64,000 nucleotides of DNA from assembly GCA_963576565.1 (NCBI GenBank), contig OY755042.1, positions 8,332,372-8,396,371 of the forward strand, given 5' to 3'. Made by a program: the position numbers and the translations under genes. The DNA is from Aspidapion aeneum (Eukaryota > Arthropoda > Insecta > Coleoptera > Brentidae). Below the pieces are notes generated by a model. That model was not told the DNA's origin and made no database searches. It saw only the letters and a program-made list of their open reading frames with translations. Numbering within the stretch: the first letter of the stretch is position 1; each line of letters begins with the position of its first letter. Of the stretch, positions 45,856 through 56,129 are shown piece by piece.

Positions 45856-46420
45856 TTAAAATACTCTGCCAATATATGGGCCCCTAAGCTCACACTAGGT
45901 ACTATAGTTATGTGAGCTAATATAACTAAAAACTGAAATATATTTTATTCAACTCCACACTAAATTACCTTTTGTTTGATGCCACACAAGCCATGTTTTG
46001 ACTTAAACTCAAATTTTTTAAATCCACCCCCACCCTTAAAAAACAAAAACTAAAATGTATTTTGTTGAATTCCGGACTTAATTACCTTTCGTTTGATATC
46101 ACACACGCCATATTTTCACTTAAACTCTAATTTTTGAAATATACCCCCACCCTTTTTTTTAAATAAATTAAAATGTATTTTGTTTAACTCCAGACTCAAT
46201 TACCTTTCGTTTGATATCACACACGCCATATTTTCACATAAACTCTAATTTTTGAAATCTATCCCCACCCTTTTATTTGGTTTGTGTTCGGTGGATTTTG
46301 TTCATTTTTAAATGGGACCATCTCGACCCAAGACCCAGCCCAGGTACCAAATTTCATTAAAATCGGCCAAGCGGTTTTTGAGTTATGCGCGTTGGTCGTT
46401 ACAGACAGACATACAGACAC

Positions 46421-46459
<39 letters not shown>

Positions 46460-46460
46460 T

Positions 46461-46494
<34 letters not shown>

Positions 46495-46632
46495 GGCGCA
46501 ACAAAAAAGTTTCAAAATCATCTGAAACGCAAAGATATATAAAAAATTTTGAAATCGGAGCAACTTTTTTTTTCTCGAAAAAATTAGGATCACCATAGCT
46601 CACACTACTATAGTATAGTATATGTGTGAGCT
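45856..46632 (-). repeat. GTCT-microsatellite element, copy 3 (inverted)
   Basis: Reverse orientation of copy 2, about 125 bases away, so the two form a long inverted pair. It has an expanded GACA run (about 46402-46490). The left hairpin is shortened. Frames such as TDRQTDRQTD are microsatellite artefacts. Confidence 0.75.
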
Positions 46633-47302
46633 AAAAGCAAAACAAAAGTTCATCCCATCCATAGCCAACTACAAAAAAAATATTTTTTGGTATTTTACCT
46701 ATTTAGGACAAAGAAAAGTATTATATATCGCTGTAATCGCAAGAAAAAATTCAATTTTTTGAGTTACTTAGATACAGGGTGTTCCGTTTAAAAAATGTTA
46801 CTTTTGATAATATCTTGTAAAATAAAATATTTTTAATTTTTCTGGGTACGCCACTAAATTATACGTATAAAATCATAAAACTTTTGTATTTAAAGAATTT
46901 TTCTATCTCCATAAATAAACGAGTAATAAACGATAATAAAAATCGGCAATTTTTGAGAATCACCCTGTATCTGCTAAACCAATCTAGTTAGCCTAGATTT
47001 GATGACGCCATTAAAAAAGACACTAAAAAAGAGGACGGGATACGTATGTCAGTTTTTTTGTATCTCTTACCGTTTAGCCTGTACCCTATAAAACCAACGA
47101 AAATGCCCCACCCTGTACAGCTGATTTAAAAAAAAAACTGATACGACTCTTTAAAGTTATTTTTCCAAAATTTGAGCAGTGTATTCTAAGCCACCATCAG
47201 CTTTAATAAAACGTCAGTATTTTAACAATATCAAAACTGTCAACGACAAGTAGAAGAAATGGATCCATAACGGATCTGATAGCTTCCTAGCTAGCCTATT
47301 AG

Positions 47303-47605
47303 CACACTTCAAGTGACGCCATGATATATCAGCCTTGAAAACAGTTTTTTGTAAATATCTCAGAAACTAAAGCTCTTACAAAGTTTCTGTTTATATCACA
47401 AATTATTGAGCAAAAAAATATACACGGAAAACCGCATATTGATACGATGCTCCGTTAAAAAGTTATCATTTATTACATTTTTTAATTGTCCAAAAACTGT
47501 TAGCATCAAAGTTAGCATTAATGGATTTTGACCAAACTTCTTTCAGATCATTGCAGTGTCGAACACTATTTTTTATGAAAATCAGTTCAGCGGTTTATTT
47601 TAGGT
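47303..47605 (+). repeat. CTAGCCC dispersed repeat, copy iii (3'-truncated)
   Basis: CTAGCTAGCCTATTAGCACA.., TATATCAGCCTTGAAAACAG, GATACGATGCTCCGTTAAAA, ATCAGTTCAGCGGTTT, then it breaks off before the terminal hairpin. Its CTCCACG site reads GACGCCATG and is uninterrupted, so it serves as a near-empty comparison site. Confidence 0.55.
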
Positions 47606-47609
47606 AGGT

Positions 47610-47735
47610 AGAAAAATATATTATAAAATGCATAGAAAAACTTCAGGATGCAGTCACCGAAGTTCACAGTTGAACCCACAGTATGTTGAACCACAACGTG
47701 GCGAATAAAATTAAATGAAACAAAAATACAAATGA
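47610..47735 (+). pseudogene. Jockey LINE reverse-transcriptase fragment
   Basis: CATAGAAAAACTTCAGGATG and GAATAAAATTAAATGAAAC match the part of the 6406-7505 element that encodes IEKLQDAVTQVHSW..RIKLNETK. About 120 bases, with indels. Confidence 0.65.
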
Positions 47736-47739
47736 CAAC

Positions 47740-48260
47740 TAACAACATTCCTGTACACCACCTTCTCGACAGAGGCCTGGTATCGAATCCAAGATGGCGG
47801 CCGATGAGGGCAATTCCGCCACACGTTCGGTTATGTATAATTTGTTGAAATTGATGAATTTATAGGATTGAAACTGCAAATAAATACAAATAATGTATTT
47901 TGCAGTCGCAAGAATATTTAAACGATTGAAATTTGATGGATTTTTGGTAATTACTATATCCATATATGTAGCTATTCATAAATAATATATTATTTATTAA
48001 TGGACACAGACATTTTTTCTCTTAAAACCAGGAGAAGGGGACAAAGACGGAGGTGGAATTAAAGGAGAGGGTTATTATAGTTTTAAAAAATAAACAAATT
48101 TCTAGTATGCTATATGTATACTTAAAAAAAAATTTCAGACTTAAGAAAACAATGAACATAATATATATGCACTAAGTACTTTTTTTTATTGGTTTTACTC
48201 TTTTCAGCTGTTTCAGCTGTGGCATGATTGGTTTTGTTGTAGTAACATCATTTTTTTTCT
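47740..48260. other. Noncoding stretch
   Basis: No gene recognised. It lies between a LINE fragment and the THAP/P-like remnant. Confidence 0.3.
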
Positions 48261-48264
48261 TGCA

Positions 48265-48619
48265 CTAATTTTTGAGCAGCAAATTTGAAAATTTAAACAA
48301 TATTTGTTTTATCACGTAATTTGTGTGATGTTTGTTACAGTTATGGCCCAGAAATAAATTCAGATCAGAACCCTCAATGTTCTCAAATGACAGAGAAGTA
48401 AGGATTTCTCTATGGTTCAGTGCTTTTAAAAAATGGATTCCTTTTTAAGTATTCTCTCCAATGTTAGATAGGAGTAAGCCGCACACAAAACTATATCATC
48501 TGTAGGGTAGCATAATCCACCCCGGTCTGAAGCACAAATGAGGGAGGTAGGGTAGTTTGCATCAGATAAACTTTCACCAGTATTGATTAGATACTCCTTG
48601 CAGTAATCACAAATAGTTT
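48265..48619 (-). pseudogene. P-element-like (THAP-type) transposase C-terminal fragment
   Basis: The minus-strand frame 48619-48426 reads DYCKEYLINT .. SLICASDRGGLCYPTDDIVL .. TLERIL. The DRGGL-x-YP-x-DDIV motif is a known hallmark near the C-terminus of THAP9/P-element-type proteins. A 1-2 base indel in a T run shifts to a second frame (LNHREILTSL .. NKHHTNYVIKQIL .. stop at 48265). Upstream it is cut off by the dispersed repeat at 48620. Probably the far end of the gene whose THAP exon is at 49464. Confidence 0.6.
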
Positions 48620-49274
48620 TTTTGTTAGTATCTTAAAAACGAAAGCTCATACGAAGCTTTTAGACAAATTATTGAGAAAAATGGTCTACTACATTCCGAA
48701 CACCGCATATTGATGTGATGCTCCATTAAAAAGTTTTAGAAGCATAGTTTTAATTTTCTAATTGTCAAAAAACTGTCATTAGCATCAATGGATTTTTCCC
48801 AAAATCTAATCAGCTCGTTACAGTATCGAACACTATTATACCTAAAGATTTTATGAAAATCGGTTCTGCGGTTTAGGAGCTATCGTGTTACGCACACACA
48901 GACAGACATCACGACGATATTGCTAAGATAGGTCAAAATACACCCAGTGGCGGATCCAGGATTTCCCGGGGAAAGGGGCCAAAGTAGCAGCAAATACCAA
49001 GCTATTTATTTTTGTAGTTTTTCGTAGGTCTGAGATGCAAAATTTAGCGTCAAAAAGTTGCTTAATGCGCCGCCGGCGAAAAATGTTGAAAACAACAGTA
49101 GATTTTGTTAACAAATTTAAATAAGTGATGCGGCAGAACTAAAAAATAATCTTTGTATGGAGGGGGGTGCCTCTGGTCCCCCTGGATCCGCCACTGAGTA
49201 CATCCAAATAACATATTTTTAAAAAAAATTGCATCGAAAATAATACCTTCTCTAGCCATTGCTGCTCGGGCTAG
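48620..49274 (+). repeat. CTAGCCC dispersed repeat, copy iv (5'-truncated)
   Basis: TTAGTATCTTAAAAACGAAAG, GATGTGATGCTCCATTAAAA, AAAATCGGTTCTGCGGTTTA, CAGACAGACATCACGACG, then a MITE insertion, and the terminal CTAGCCATTGCTGCTCGGGCTAG hairpin at about 49252-49274. It lies inside the THAP-gene remnant. Confidence 0.65.
48945..49196. repeat. hAT-like MITE, 252 bp, in copy iv
   Basis: Perfect 15-base inverted ends CAGTGGCGGATCCAG / CTGGATCCGCCACTG, fitting YARNG. Flanks AATACACC and AGTACATC are an imperfect 8-base duplication, and the host repeat text continues across (AAATACACCCAAATAA in copy i). Confidence 0.8.
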
Positions 49275-49302
49275 GAAGGTAAAAACACACAATCTGATAT
49301 AT

Positions 49303-49464
49303 TTATACCATTGACCACTCGGTTGGGACAAAATCTTCCCGCTTGATAGCATGTATCCATTTCTTAACAAGTTCTCCATCTTTTGGAAATTTAAAAATTG
49401 AGTATCTATTTCCTTCATTACTATAATTGGTTTTGCAATTTGGAACGGCACAACGACCTGGCAT
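49303..49464 (-). CDS. THAP-domain first exon (P-element-like gene)
   Basis: An ATG at 49464 opens a 53-codon frame: Cys5 and Cys10 (CAVPNC), FKFPKD with the conserved Phe-Pro, KKWIHAI with the conserved Trp, KREDFVPTEWSM. This is the first two thirds of a THAP zinc finger (C2CH, sequence-specific DNA binding, nuclear). The CxxH half is missing, as expected if the exon ends near ATG|GTATAA at about 49309. No following exon with CxxHF was found; the DRGGL fragment at 48265-48619 is the likely C-terminus. It could be a domesticated THAP gene or a decayed P-type transposon. Confidence 0.65.
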   Translation of the reverse strand: MPGRCAVPNCKTNYSNEGNRYSIFKFPKDGELVKKWIHAIKREDFVPTEWSMV

Positions 49465-49469
49465 CTCTA

Positions 49470-50394
49470 AAAAAATAGTAACACAATTTTCTAAGCATTA
49501 AATTCACCAGCATTTATATAAAATAACCTCAATTACAATTTACAATACAACGATTTAACAAAAAAATAGAACCACTGGATAACTTAAAATCCACTTAAGG
49601 TCGGTTCAGTCTCGCAATTTAGATTAGATTAAATTAAATTAACTTACATTAAAATAAAATTTAAATTGGGCTATAACTTTTTCGATTTTCACAGTTTTTT
49701 CGAAATTTGTCTGTAAAGATCATATTTTATGCCTTTAGGAACATTCCTCCTAAGTAAAAAACAACACATTTTTCATAAATAATTCTCTTAAATTAGTCTA
49801 ATTTGGCTTTTGGTAAGTTAATTTTTATATTATTTGCTAGGATAAACCAAAGTTTTAGAGTTGCCAGAATTGGGTTTTCGGGATAACATAACTAAAGACA
49901 CAGAGGTTCAAATGCGGGAAAATCGCGAAAAATCGGGACGTCTGAAAACCCTAAACCCACTATTCCTCTGGCTATCGTATCACTACACAATGTGATTACC
50001 CGATAATACCCCAAGGATCCCAAGATTTACTATAAATGCACCGTAAAAGTGATCAAATGTTTCTTTACAACCCCTATGACTAAGCACTGAAAAATCACAA
50101 AAATCGATAAGGAAAGTAATCACCATTACCTGAAAATGTTTTTAATCAACGACGCAAGCTCTTGGGTACATATTTCTTTTAAAAAATGAATATAAAATCC
50201 AATCGAAAACACTTATTTCACTTAAAAAATGTCAACGACATCAAATGTAAATAAACAATCGATTGCCCCAAAGATTATAGATTATAATATATATTATTAT
50301 TGCCCTAAGGAGACGCCATATTGAATTTTACTTCTGAAGTTCGTACGCCTTCTATACAGGTCGTTTTGTCCTGTACCATATTCAAATCAGCAAA
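49470..50394. other. Noncoding stretch (upstream of the THAP exon)
   Basis: No second gene recognised. It would contain any promoter of the THAP exon, but no TATA box at a convincing spacing was identified. Confidence 0.35.
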
Positions 50395-51960
50395 ATGACA
50401 CTTGATGCCAAATTGGGCTGGAAAGCCCATGTTAAGAAAAAAAAAAGAGGAACTTGAGATAAGGTATAGAAAAATTAACTGGCTAATTGGAAGGAAGTCC
50501 AATTTAACAATTCATAATAAGTTACTGCTTTATAGACAAATACTGAAACCAGTACGGATATATGGTATTCAACTATGGGGTTGTACTAATAATAAATAAT
50601 AAATTAGACGTTTATTTAGCACAGTATTTGATACAGTTTTAAGTAGTAATTTAATATAAGATAACACAAAATAAACGTTCTTTGCTGCTGCCGAAATATG
50701 CACAAAAGTGTACCTATTTGTATGGCAGTTTTTGCTCCATTTTTTTTTCGCAATCACCTTATTAATATCTACTATGCTTTTGATTCACAAAATTGTCCAC
50801 ATCTTCACGAGAAAACCTTTTTAAAAGCCACTCTGATATTTTTTTCTTAGAACTAGCAAAACTTCCAGATGATTTTATGTCCTGTGGAACAATGTTATAA
50901 AGTCTTGGAGTGAGGTATAGAAAGCTTCTCTGTCCAACATGTTTTTTGAGATTTTGGAACTGCAACTTTATAAAGTGATCCCAAGGTATAATTTGTTGTA
51001 TTCGGGGTTAGACATTCGTGTGGTTTTTTAAAAGATCTTAGAATCATTCTGTAACAGAAAAGCTGTCTTATATCCATCACGCCACTTAAACGATACAAAG
51101 AATCAGTTGGAAACAGCCTGTTCTTGCCAAAAATTAGCTTTAAAAACCACTTTTGAATAACTTCTAGGGTTTTAAGGTGTGTATTTCACCCGCCAAACAA
51201 TGATTCCATAAATAAAATGACTTTGTACCAATGCAAAATATAATTTCAATTGGCTTGTAGATAGAAAATCCCTCAAATACCTAAATTTTGGCAAGATGCC
51301 CCTTACTTTCTGAACGATATATTTAATATGTAAATCCCAACGAAGGCTAGAATCTATTATTACACCTAAATACTTAATAGACTTCGTAGCGGGTATAAAA
51401 AAAGTGTCAATATAACAATCTGCCACGTTTTACCTTTAAACAAAACAACGGTATCATCAGCAAAGGACAGTACCCGCCCAGCCGTCTCCATCCTCTACAG
51501 TCCATTTATGTAGAGGACGAAAAGAACCGGACCCAAGACCGTCCCCTGAGGTACTAAAGAGAGACATTCTAGTTTTAACGAGATTTCAAAATAAAGTATT
51601 AAGAAACATTGTGAATGCAGCAAGGTGCGTTCAAAATAGTGACCCATCGGGACCCAAAAATCGAAACTGTAGCAGATAATATAAAAAAGTACGCAAAAGT
51701 CATGAAGATAGACTCCATCGACATGTGAATGTGGAAGCAATTCAGCTTCTAGACAATACTATGCTAGTTCAAAGACTAAAAAGATTGAAGCCGTTTAAGC
51801 TAGTGAACTAAATAAATTATATAAAATAAAATAATCCTATAAACACAACACAATTATGAGATACAGAGGAAACAAAGCGGGGAGAACTGTTGAGTGAACT
51901 CTAAGTTTAAATCTAACTTTTCTAGTAAATTAAGTTAAAACAAAATTAAATAATATAATA
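50395..51960 (+). mobile_element. Jockey LINE fragment interrupted by another LINE
   Basis: 50402-50590 encodes LRKKKEELEIRYRKINWLIG .. GIQLWGC, and at about 51555 the text resumes with LTRFQNKVLRNIVNAA then YAKVMKIDSIDM-type damage and HVNVEAIQLLDNTML in shifted frame, plus the 3' untranslated region found at 6200-6400. Between them lies an oppositely oriented LINE (50600-51550). Same family as 6200-7505. Confidence 0.75.
50600..51550 (-). mobile_element. CR1/jockey-type LINE fragment nested in the jockey copy
   Basis: Minus-strand text: VPQGTVLGPVLFVLYINGL (about 51500-51560), SIKYLGVIIDSSLRWDLHIK and KLYFALVQSHFIYGIIVW (51172-51426), then PRLYNIVPQDIKSSGSFASS (50762-50965). Several frameshifts; 5' truncated at the conserved VPQGTVLGP block. 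Confidence 0.7.
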
Positions 51961-52460
51961 AATACAGTTACCAGTATTTACTAAGACCTTAAAACATAGC
52001 ATTTTAGACCGGGTTTAAGTATCAAGTCTATAGACTTGATACCGACTGGTTTAAGTGTATTTTTTAAATACTCACAGGTTAAAAAATAGCTGCAAAGATT
52101 TGGTTCACCCTAATGTGCAATATGATAATAAGCATTTCTCAGTGAGTTTCATCTCATATAAATTCAAATTAACTTTAGAAATAAAGAAAAACCATATAAC
52201 AAATTTGTAACGAAATGTCATTTTTTGGAAACTTAGTCCGTGCAGTCATAGGATTCCCGTTAAAAATAGTCTCAAATTGAGTACCACCCCTGAGGGATGG
52301 TTTAAAGTTCGAAAAATAATAGAAATAATCCACGATTGATAAAAAAACTTATATATATTTTTTTAAAAATAATACATAAATAACTTAAAACTATATCTGT
52401 AGATGCATTACCGTATTAAATACGTATAAATATTTAAATATTGTAAAAAGCACAAGATAT
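51961..52460. other. Noncoding stretch
   Basis: No gene recognised between the LINE fragments and the solo LTR. Confidence 0.35.
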
Positions 52461-52874
52461 TGTTACAAATTTAAGTTATTTAAATTTTATAGTTAGAATT
52501 TATTTAGGTTTAGAGTAGTATTAGGTTGACTTATCTTATGGTTGTATTCTTAGTCTAGGTTTTAGTTGCGTTATCTGTGACTTGTGGTCGCATTAATACG
52601 AGAACTTTCCGGACGTCGAAGACTGCTGGAACGTTCGAGAGAGATGGACGACCCTATATATAGGGCCGGGGTCGCGCATCGACATTCAGTCACTGATAAC
52701 GTACTGTAGTGGTCGTGAGATATTAACACGAAGTTAATAGACCGATTATAGTAGTGAATTATTAGCGAGTTATTAGTAAGTGTAAGTGCGTATTTTTGTA
52801 CATAATTGTCGAAATAAATTGACATATGTTTTTTGACGTTTGCGAGTTTTATTTGAAGCAGTGAACCCGTAACA
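52461..52874 (+). mobile_element. Solo LTR of an LTR retrotransposon
   Basis: It begins TGTTAC and ends GTAACA, flanked by ATAT on both sides (4-base target duplication). Inside: TATATATA at 52655-52662, GC-rich sequence and a possible start (TCAGTC about 52686), and AATAAA at about 52813. The length of 414 bases and this layout fit a Ty3/gypsy-type LTR. No internal coding region remains on either side. Confidence 0.75.
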
Positions 52875-52879
52875 ATATA

Positions 52880-53576
52880 TTAGAATCCGTTTTCAATTAC
52901 ACATCCACCAAAATAATTAAATCAGTTTAATCATCGCTAACTTGTCTAAAAAATGAACATGTAAAATATAGCGGACAGCTGACACTGACTTACACCGTTT
53001 TATTGGACATCTCCTAGTGATGTTTAGAGGTTTAAATGTGGCTACCATTTTTAAACCAAAATATTATATTCTTTTTATTTTGTTCTAACCTTTGTGTGGA
53101 TATAATGTCTTTGTTACAAGGAAAAACAATTTATATAAATATTAAAAACTATTGCATTCACGGGAAAAATAAGTTAAATCTTCAAACAAAATCTAGACTT
53201 GTAGACCTAGGATTATAGCACTTAGCACTGTAGACGTTTTAGTAAATATTGGTGAGTGTGTTTGACAAATAAAAAAGGAGAATGGCTTTGTCATCAAAAA
53301 GTTCCAAAATCCAAAGAAAAGAAAAAATTAACCTCAATTTTGACAACGTCAAATCAAAGCATTAACAAAATGTCATTGGAAAGCAGTCCCTTTTAAATTA
53401 TATTTTTATTTCTACTTTTTTATCCAAGCCATACGTTGGGGTTTATTTGAATCCAATATGGCGGAACGCTTGTGGAAATCTGTTTCTATTAATAGTTTAA
53501 TAGTACATCAATATAAGTACGTGGTCAATATCAATCACGTGCTAAATCATTTGAATACTCGGATATTTTACAAGGG
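52880..53576. other. Noncoding stretch
   Basis: No supported gene. A 60-codon frame at 53036 starts with a hydrophobic run but has no usable splice donor in the phase needed by the takeout-like exon. Confidence 0.35.
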
Positions 53577-53581
53577 TATAG

Positions 53582-55326
53582 GGGTACGTTCAGATTGAAA
53601 CGTCGGGCGAGACGTCCTGCCGAGCGAATGACGTCATGGGTAAATCGCCGGACGTCTTGCCTTTGTGAACGGTATGGATGTAATAAACTAACCTTAAAAT
53701 ATATTTTTTTAAAAATGATAAATTCGATCGAATATATGACACGAAAACTAATAGAAGAGTACAATAAGTGGGGACTAGAGGTTAATCTCAATAAGACAGA
53801 GTATATGTGTATCGGTGGAACGAAACAGGATCTAATCTTAAATACCGGGCAGCGAATTCAGTCCTGTGATGAGTATAAATACTTAGGTCTAAAAATTACA
53901 GCTGACGGAACACTAGACAAACCTATAAAAGATCGAAACGTACAAGGCAGAAAAGCAATAACTTTATTAAATGGAATAATTTGGGACCAAAGTATATCAA
54001 AACATAACAAAAAGCTTAGATATAAAACCATTGTAAAAAGTATTATTACGTACGGCTCAGAAGTATGGCCAATCAAGGATAGAATAGAAAAAATGCTTTC
54101 TGCTACGGAGATGGACTATTGGAGAAGACCAGCAGGGAAATCAAAAAGAGAAAGTGTCACAAATCAAAGAATAAGAGAAATTATGACAGTGGGTGAACGT
54201 ACTATAGTGGATGATATAAGAACAAAACAACTGGTGTGGTACGGACATGTACAAAGAATGAATGATGAAAGACTACCTAAACAAATCCTACAATGGAAAC
54301 CAACTGGCCGAAGAAAATGAGGACGGCCAAGGACAAACTGGAGAGAAGGAATAGACAGTGAAATAAGAATAAGAGGCCTAGATGATGAATTATGGGCAAA
54401 CAGAAACAAGTGGAGATTGGGTATCGGAAGACGTAGAACGTTGTGAAACCGATAAATATATATAAATTCGATCAGATTTAAAAATTTGTTACAATTTATT
54501 TAGTAGAGTTAACAAAAACGCAAATAAGTGTTTTTTGGCTTTGAAAAATGGAAATAGAGAGTATTTTGGAGTACCCGACTTTTGGTGGCTGACAGAGTTT
54601 TATTAGACAAATAAAGTTTTGTTTTAGATTTAAAAGTTGTGTTTTCTGTAAATTTATTTTCTTTGTTGTACGTACAAGCAATACAGGTTTTAAGTGATTG
54701 TGCTCAACACTTTCAAAGGATATAATATAATAGCGTTTGATAGTGACAATGCGAAAGAAGACAAATTCTCAATCATTAAGTGTTTGCTGGAGCGTTGAGA
54801 GATCTTTAATTACATTATGTCAAACCTCTTTATATGGTTACATTATCTACTATTAAATAAAGAATACAAATATACATAGTTTAAATGTCTTTTATTTTAA
54901 TTTGAAAGCACAAAGTAATATCTAGGTATAATATTATTTATATTCCTATAACAACTTGTCCAAATAAAAATAAACATCCAATCTCTACATTCTCCTAAGT
55001 AGAAACTAAACAGTCAAAATGAAATTCTGTAGAGGATCCATTTAATTGCATCTGAAAGAGTGTTTTTAAGTATAAATTGATTATTTATTTATGGAAAATA
55101 CCACTTTTATATAATGTTTTCGAAAATATATATTTTTTTTTTAATTGGGAGGCTTGGTTTATATACCTACTGCGCAAGTCGAGCGTTTGTCACCCACCTC
55201 ATAGAGAAGGGTGTAAAAGGCGATTCGCCCGACGTTATTTTTGACCAATATGAACGAGAGTAACTTTCACCTAGATTTCAAATTGAGTGCGCCCGACCAC
55301 ATCCGACGTGCTATCTGAACGTACCC
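53582..55326. mobile_element. Harbinger-like element, 1745 bp, no transposase
   Basis: Perfect 14-base inverted ends GGGTACGTTCAGAT (53582-53595 and, reversed, 55313-55326) with TAG duplicated outside (53579-53581, 55327-55329). GGG ends and a 3-base duplication fit PIF/Harbinger, although TWA is the usual target. Subterminal GC-rich CGTCGGGCG motifs recur in both ends. The interior carries an RTE fragment and otherwise no recognisable gene. Confidence 0.7.
53730..54461 (+). mobile_element. RTE-like LINE fragment inserted in the Harbinger-like element
   Basis: The exact 12-base duplication ATAAATTCGATC at 53718-53729 and 54462-54473 brackets it. It encodes the 3' part of a reverse transcriptase: YNKWGLEVNLNKTEYMCIG, YKYLGLKITADG, ITYGSEVWPIKD, DDIRTKQLVWYGHVQRMND, then a TGA after GRRK (54320) where related copies read through to GRPRTNWR. 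It belongs to a related but distinct family from 19840. The 5' truncation and short TA-rich tail fit target-primed insertion. Confidence 0.85.
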
Positions 55327-55332
55327 TAGGAC

Positions 55333-55400
55333 TAGAGGCCCTCGATACATTTGACACTTGTTTGGTGTAAAACAAGTGTCAAATGTATCGAGGGCCTCTA
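55333..55400. mobile_element. Tiny perfect-hairpin hAT-like element
   Basis: A perfect 31-base stem (TAGAGGCCCTCGATACATTT .. ) around the 6-base loop GGTGTA. The right flank is TATAGGAC (55401-55408). The left TATAGGAC was itself split by the Harbinger-like insertion (TATAG at 53577-53581, then GAC at 55330-55332). Termini TAGAGKCCCT match the element at 40021-40104. Confidence 0.85.
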
Positions 55401-55587
55401 TATAGGACTAACCGCCGCGTATCATCTGCGAGGATTAATTACCTGAATAGATGTGTGTGTATGGGGGCGCTATTAGTTAAAATACCGTAATAATGAGGAA
55501 GACTATGCATTTTTGCCGCCTTTTAACTAACGGGGGCACAATGCTTAAGCTTGAACCTTTTTAGTAGGCAATGGTGTAAATTTTTAG
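55401..55587. other. Intron end upstream of the takeout-like exon
   Basis: It ends with the acceptor AATTTTTAG at 55579-55587. An upstream exon with the signal peptide is expected but not identified in this window. Confidence 0.4.
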
Positions 55588-55825
55588 GAGATTTGAAAAT
55601 ATGCAAACGAAACGAAGAAAATGTTGACTTGTGTCTCGCAACTGCCATCGAAGAAGGCGTGAAGCTTCTAAAGACTGGCTCGGAAATGTTCAAAATTCCC
55701 CCAATAGATCCTTTTAAGAAGAAAGAAATTACCATAGGCGCGGGTACCGGGGCTGTGCATTTGACACAGTATTACAAGAATTTGGTTATCACAGGTTTTA
55801 GCGAAGCTAAAGTTAGTAAAGCACA
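55588..55825 (+). CDS. Takeout/JHBP-like protein, internal exon
   Basis: Part of a secreted haemolymph carrier of the takeout / juvenile-hormone-binding-protein family, which bind small hydrophobic ligands in a tubular fold. The exon (acceptor TTTTTAG, donor GTAAGT) encodes GDLKICKRNEENVDLCLATA with the conserved disulfide Cys pair, EEGVKLL, the family signature PPIDPF, EITIGAGTG, and YYKNLVITGFSEAKVSKA. It enters in phase 1 and leaves in phase 2; joining to 63661 gives a His codon and keeps the frame. The N-terminal signal peptide must be in an upstream exon not found here. Base composition and intact frame differ from the decayed elements around it, so this is probably a live host gene. Confidence 0.85.
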
Positions 55826-55874
55826 GTAAGTTTAACATGATACATGGGTTAATAAATTTTTAAATTGCACTATA

Positions 55875-56125
55875 AGTAGTGTGACATATAAGTAGTGTGA
55901 GCTATGGTGATCATGTCAAAAATAATATAATATCTTTGTGCGTTTCAGATGATTTTGAAAATTTTTCGTTGCGCCGTCTGTATGTCTGTCCCGCATCGTG
56001 ACCAACGCACAAAGCTCAAAAACTACTTTTGATTTATACATTTTAATGATATTTGGTAACTAGGTTGGGTTTTGGATTTAGATGATCCCATTTAAAAATG
56101 AATTAAATTTGCCGGACATAAGACG
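55875..56125 (+). repeat. GTCT-microsatellite element, diverged fragment (copy 4)
   Basis: AGTGTGAGCTATGGTGATCA, TTTGTGCGTTTCAGATGATT, GCGCCGTCTGTATGTCTGTC and ATGATATTTGGTAACTAGG match the 5' third of the 9934 element. The microsatellite is nearly lost and the remainder is missing. Confidence 0.65.
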
Positions 56126-56129
56126 ATAA

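Larger units (their letters stand above)
43409..47115 (-). mobile_element. Mariner/Tc1-superfamily transposon with ~460-bp TIRs, split by insertions
   Basis: CAGGGTGGGGCATTTTCGTT at 43409 is mirrored at 47096-47115, with TA on both outer sides (43407-43408, 47116-47117). The inverted arms run to about 43869 and from about 46659 (GTAGTTGGCTATGGA on both). A broken transposase lies at 44003-44990 and two GTCT elements at 44993-46632. The arms contain CAGTGGCGTAACCAG/ CTGGGTACGCCACT, an older hAT-like trace present in both. Confidence 0.85.

Noticed and set aside
49062..49451. 129-codon frame overlapping the THAP exon
   Set aside because: It is the wrong frame of the THAP exon joined to the dispersed repeat and MITE; the genuine exon is the shorter frame from 49464.
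53036..53218. Hydrophobic N-terminus (NIIFFLFCSNLC) as the missing takeout signal-peptide exon
   Set aside because: The downstream exon needs phase 1; the only GT in that phase (53094) would create a stop codon at the junction, and no good donor exists.
10864..53635. TGACGTCA (CRE-like) palindromes at several places (about 8725, 10865, 24772, 30347, 53630)
   Set aside because: They lie in unrelated repeats with no shared layout near a gene; probably incidental or repeat-borne.
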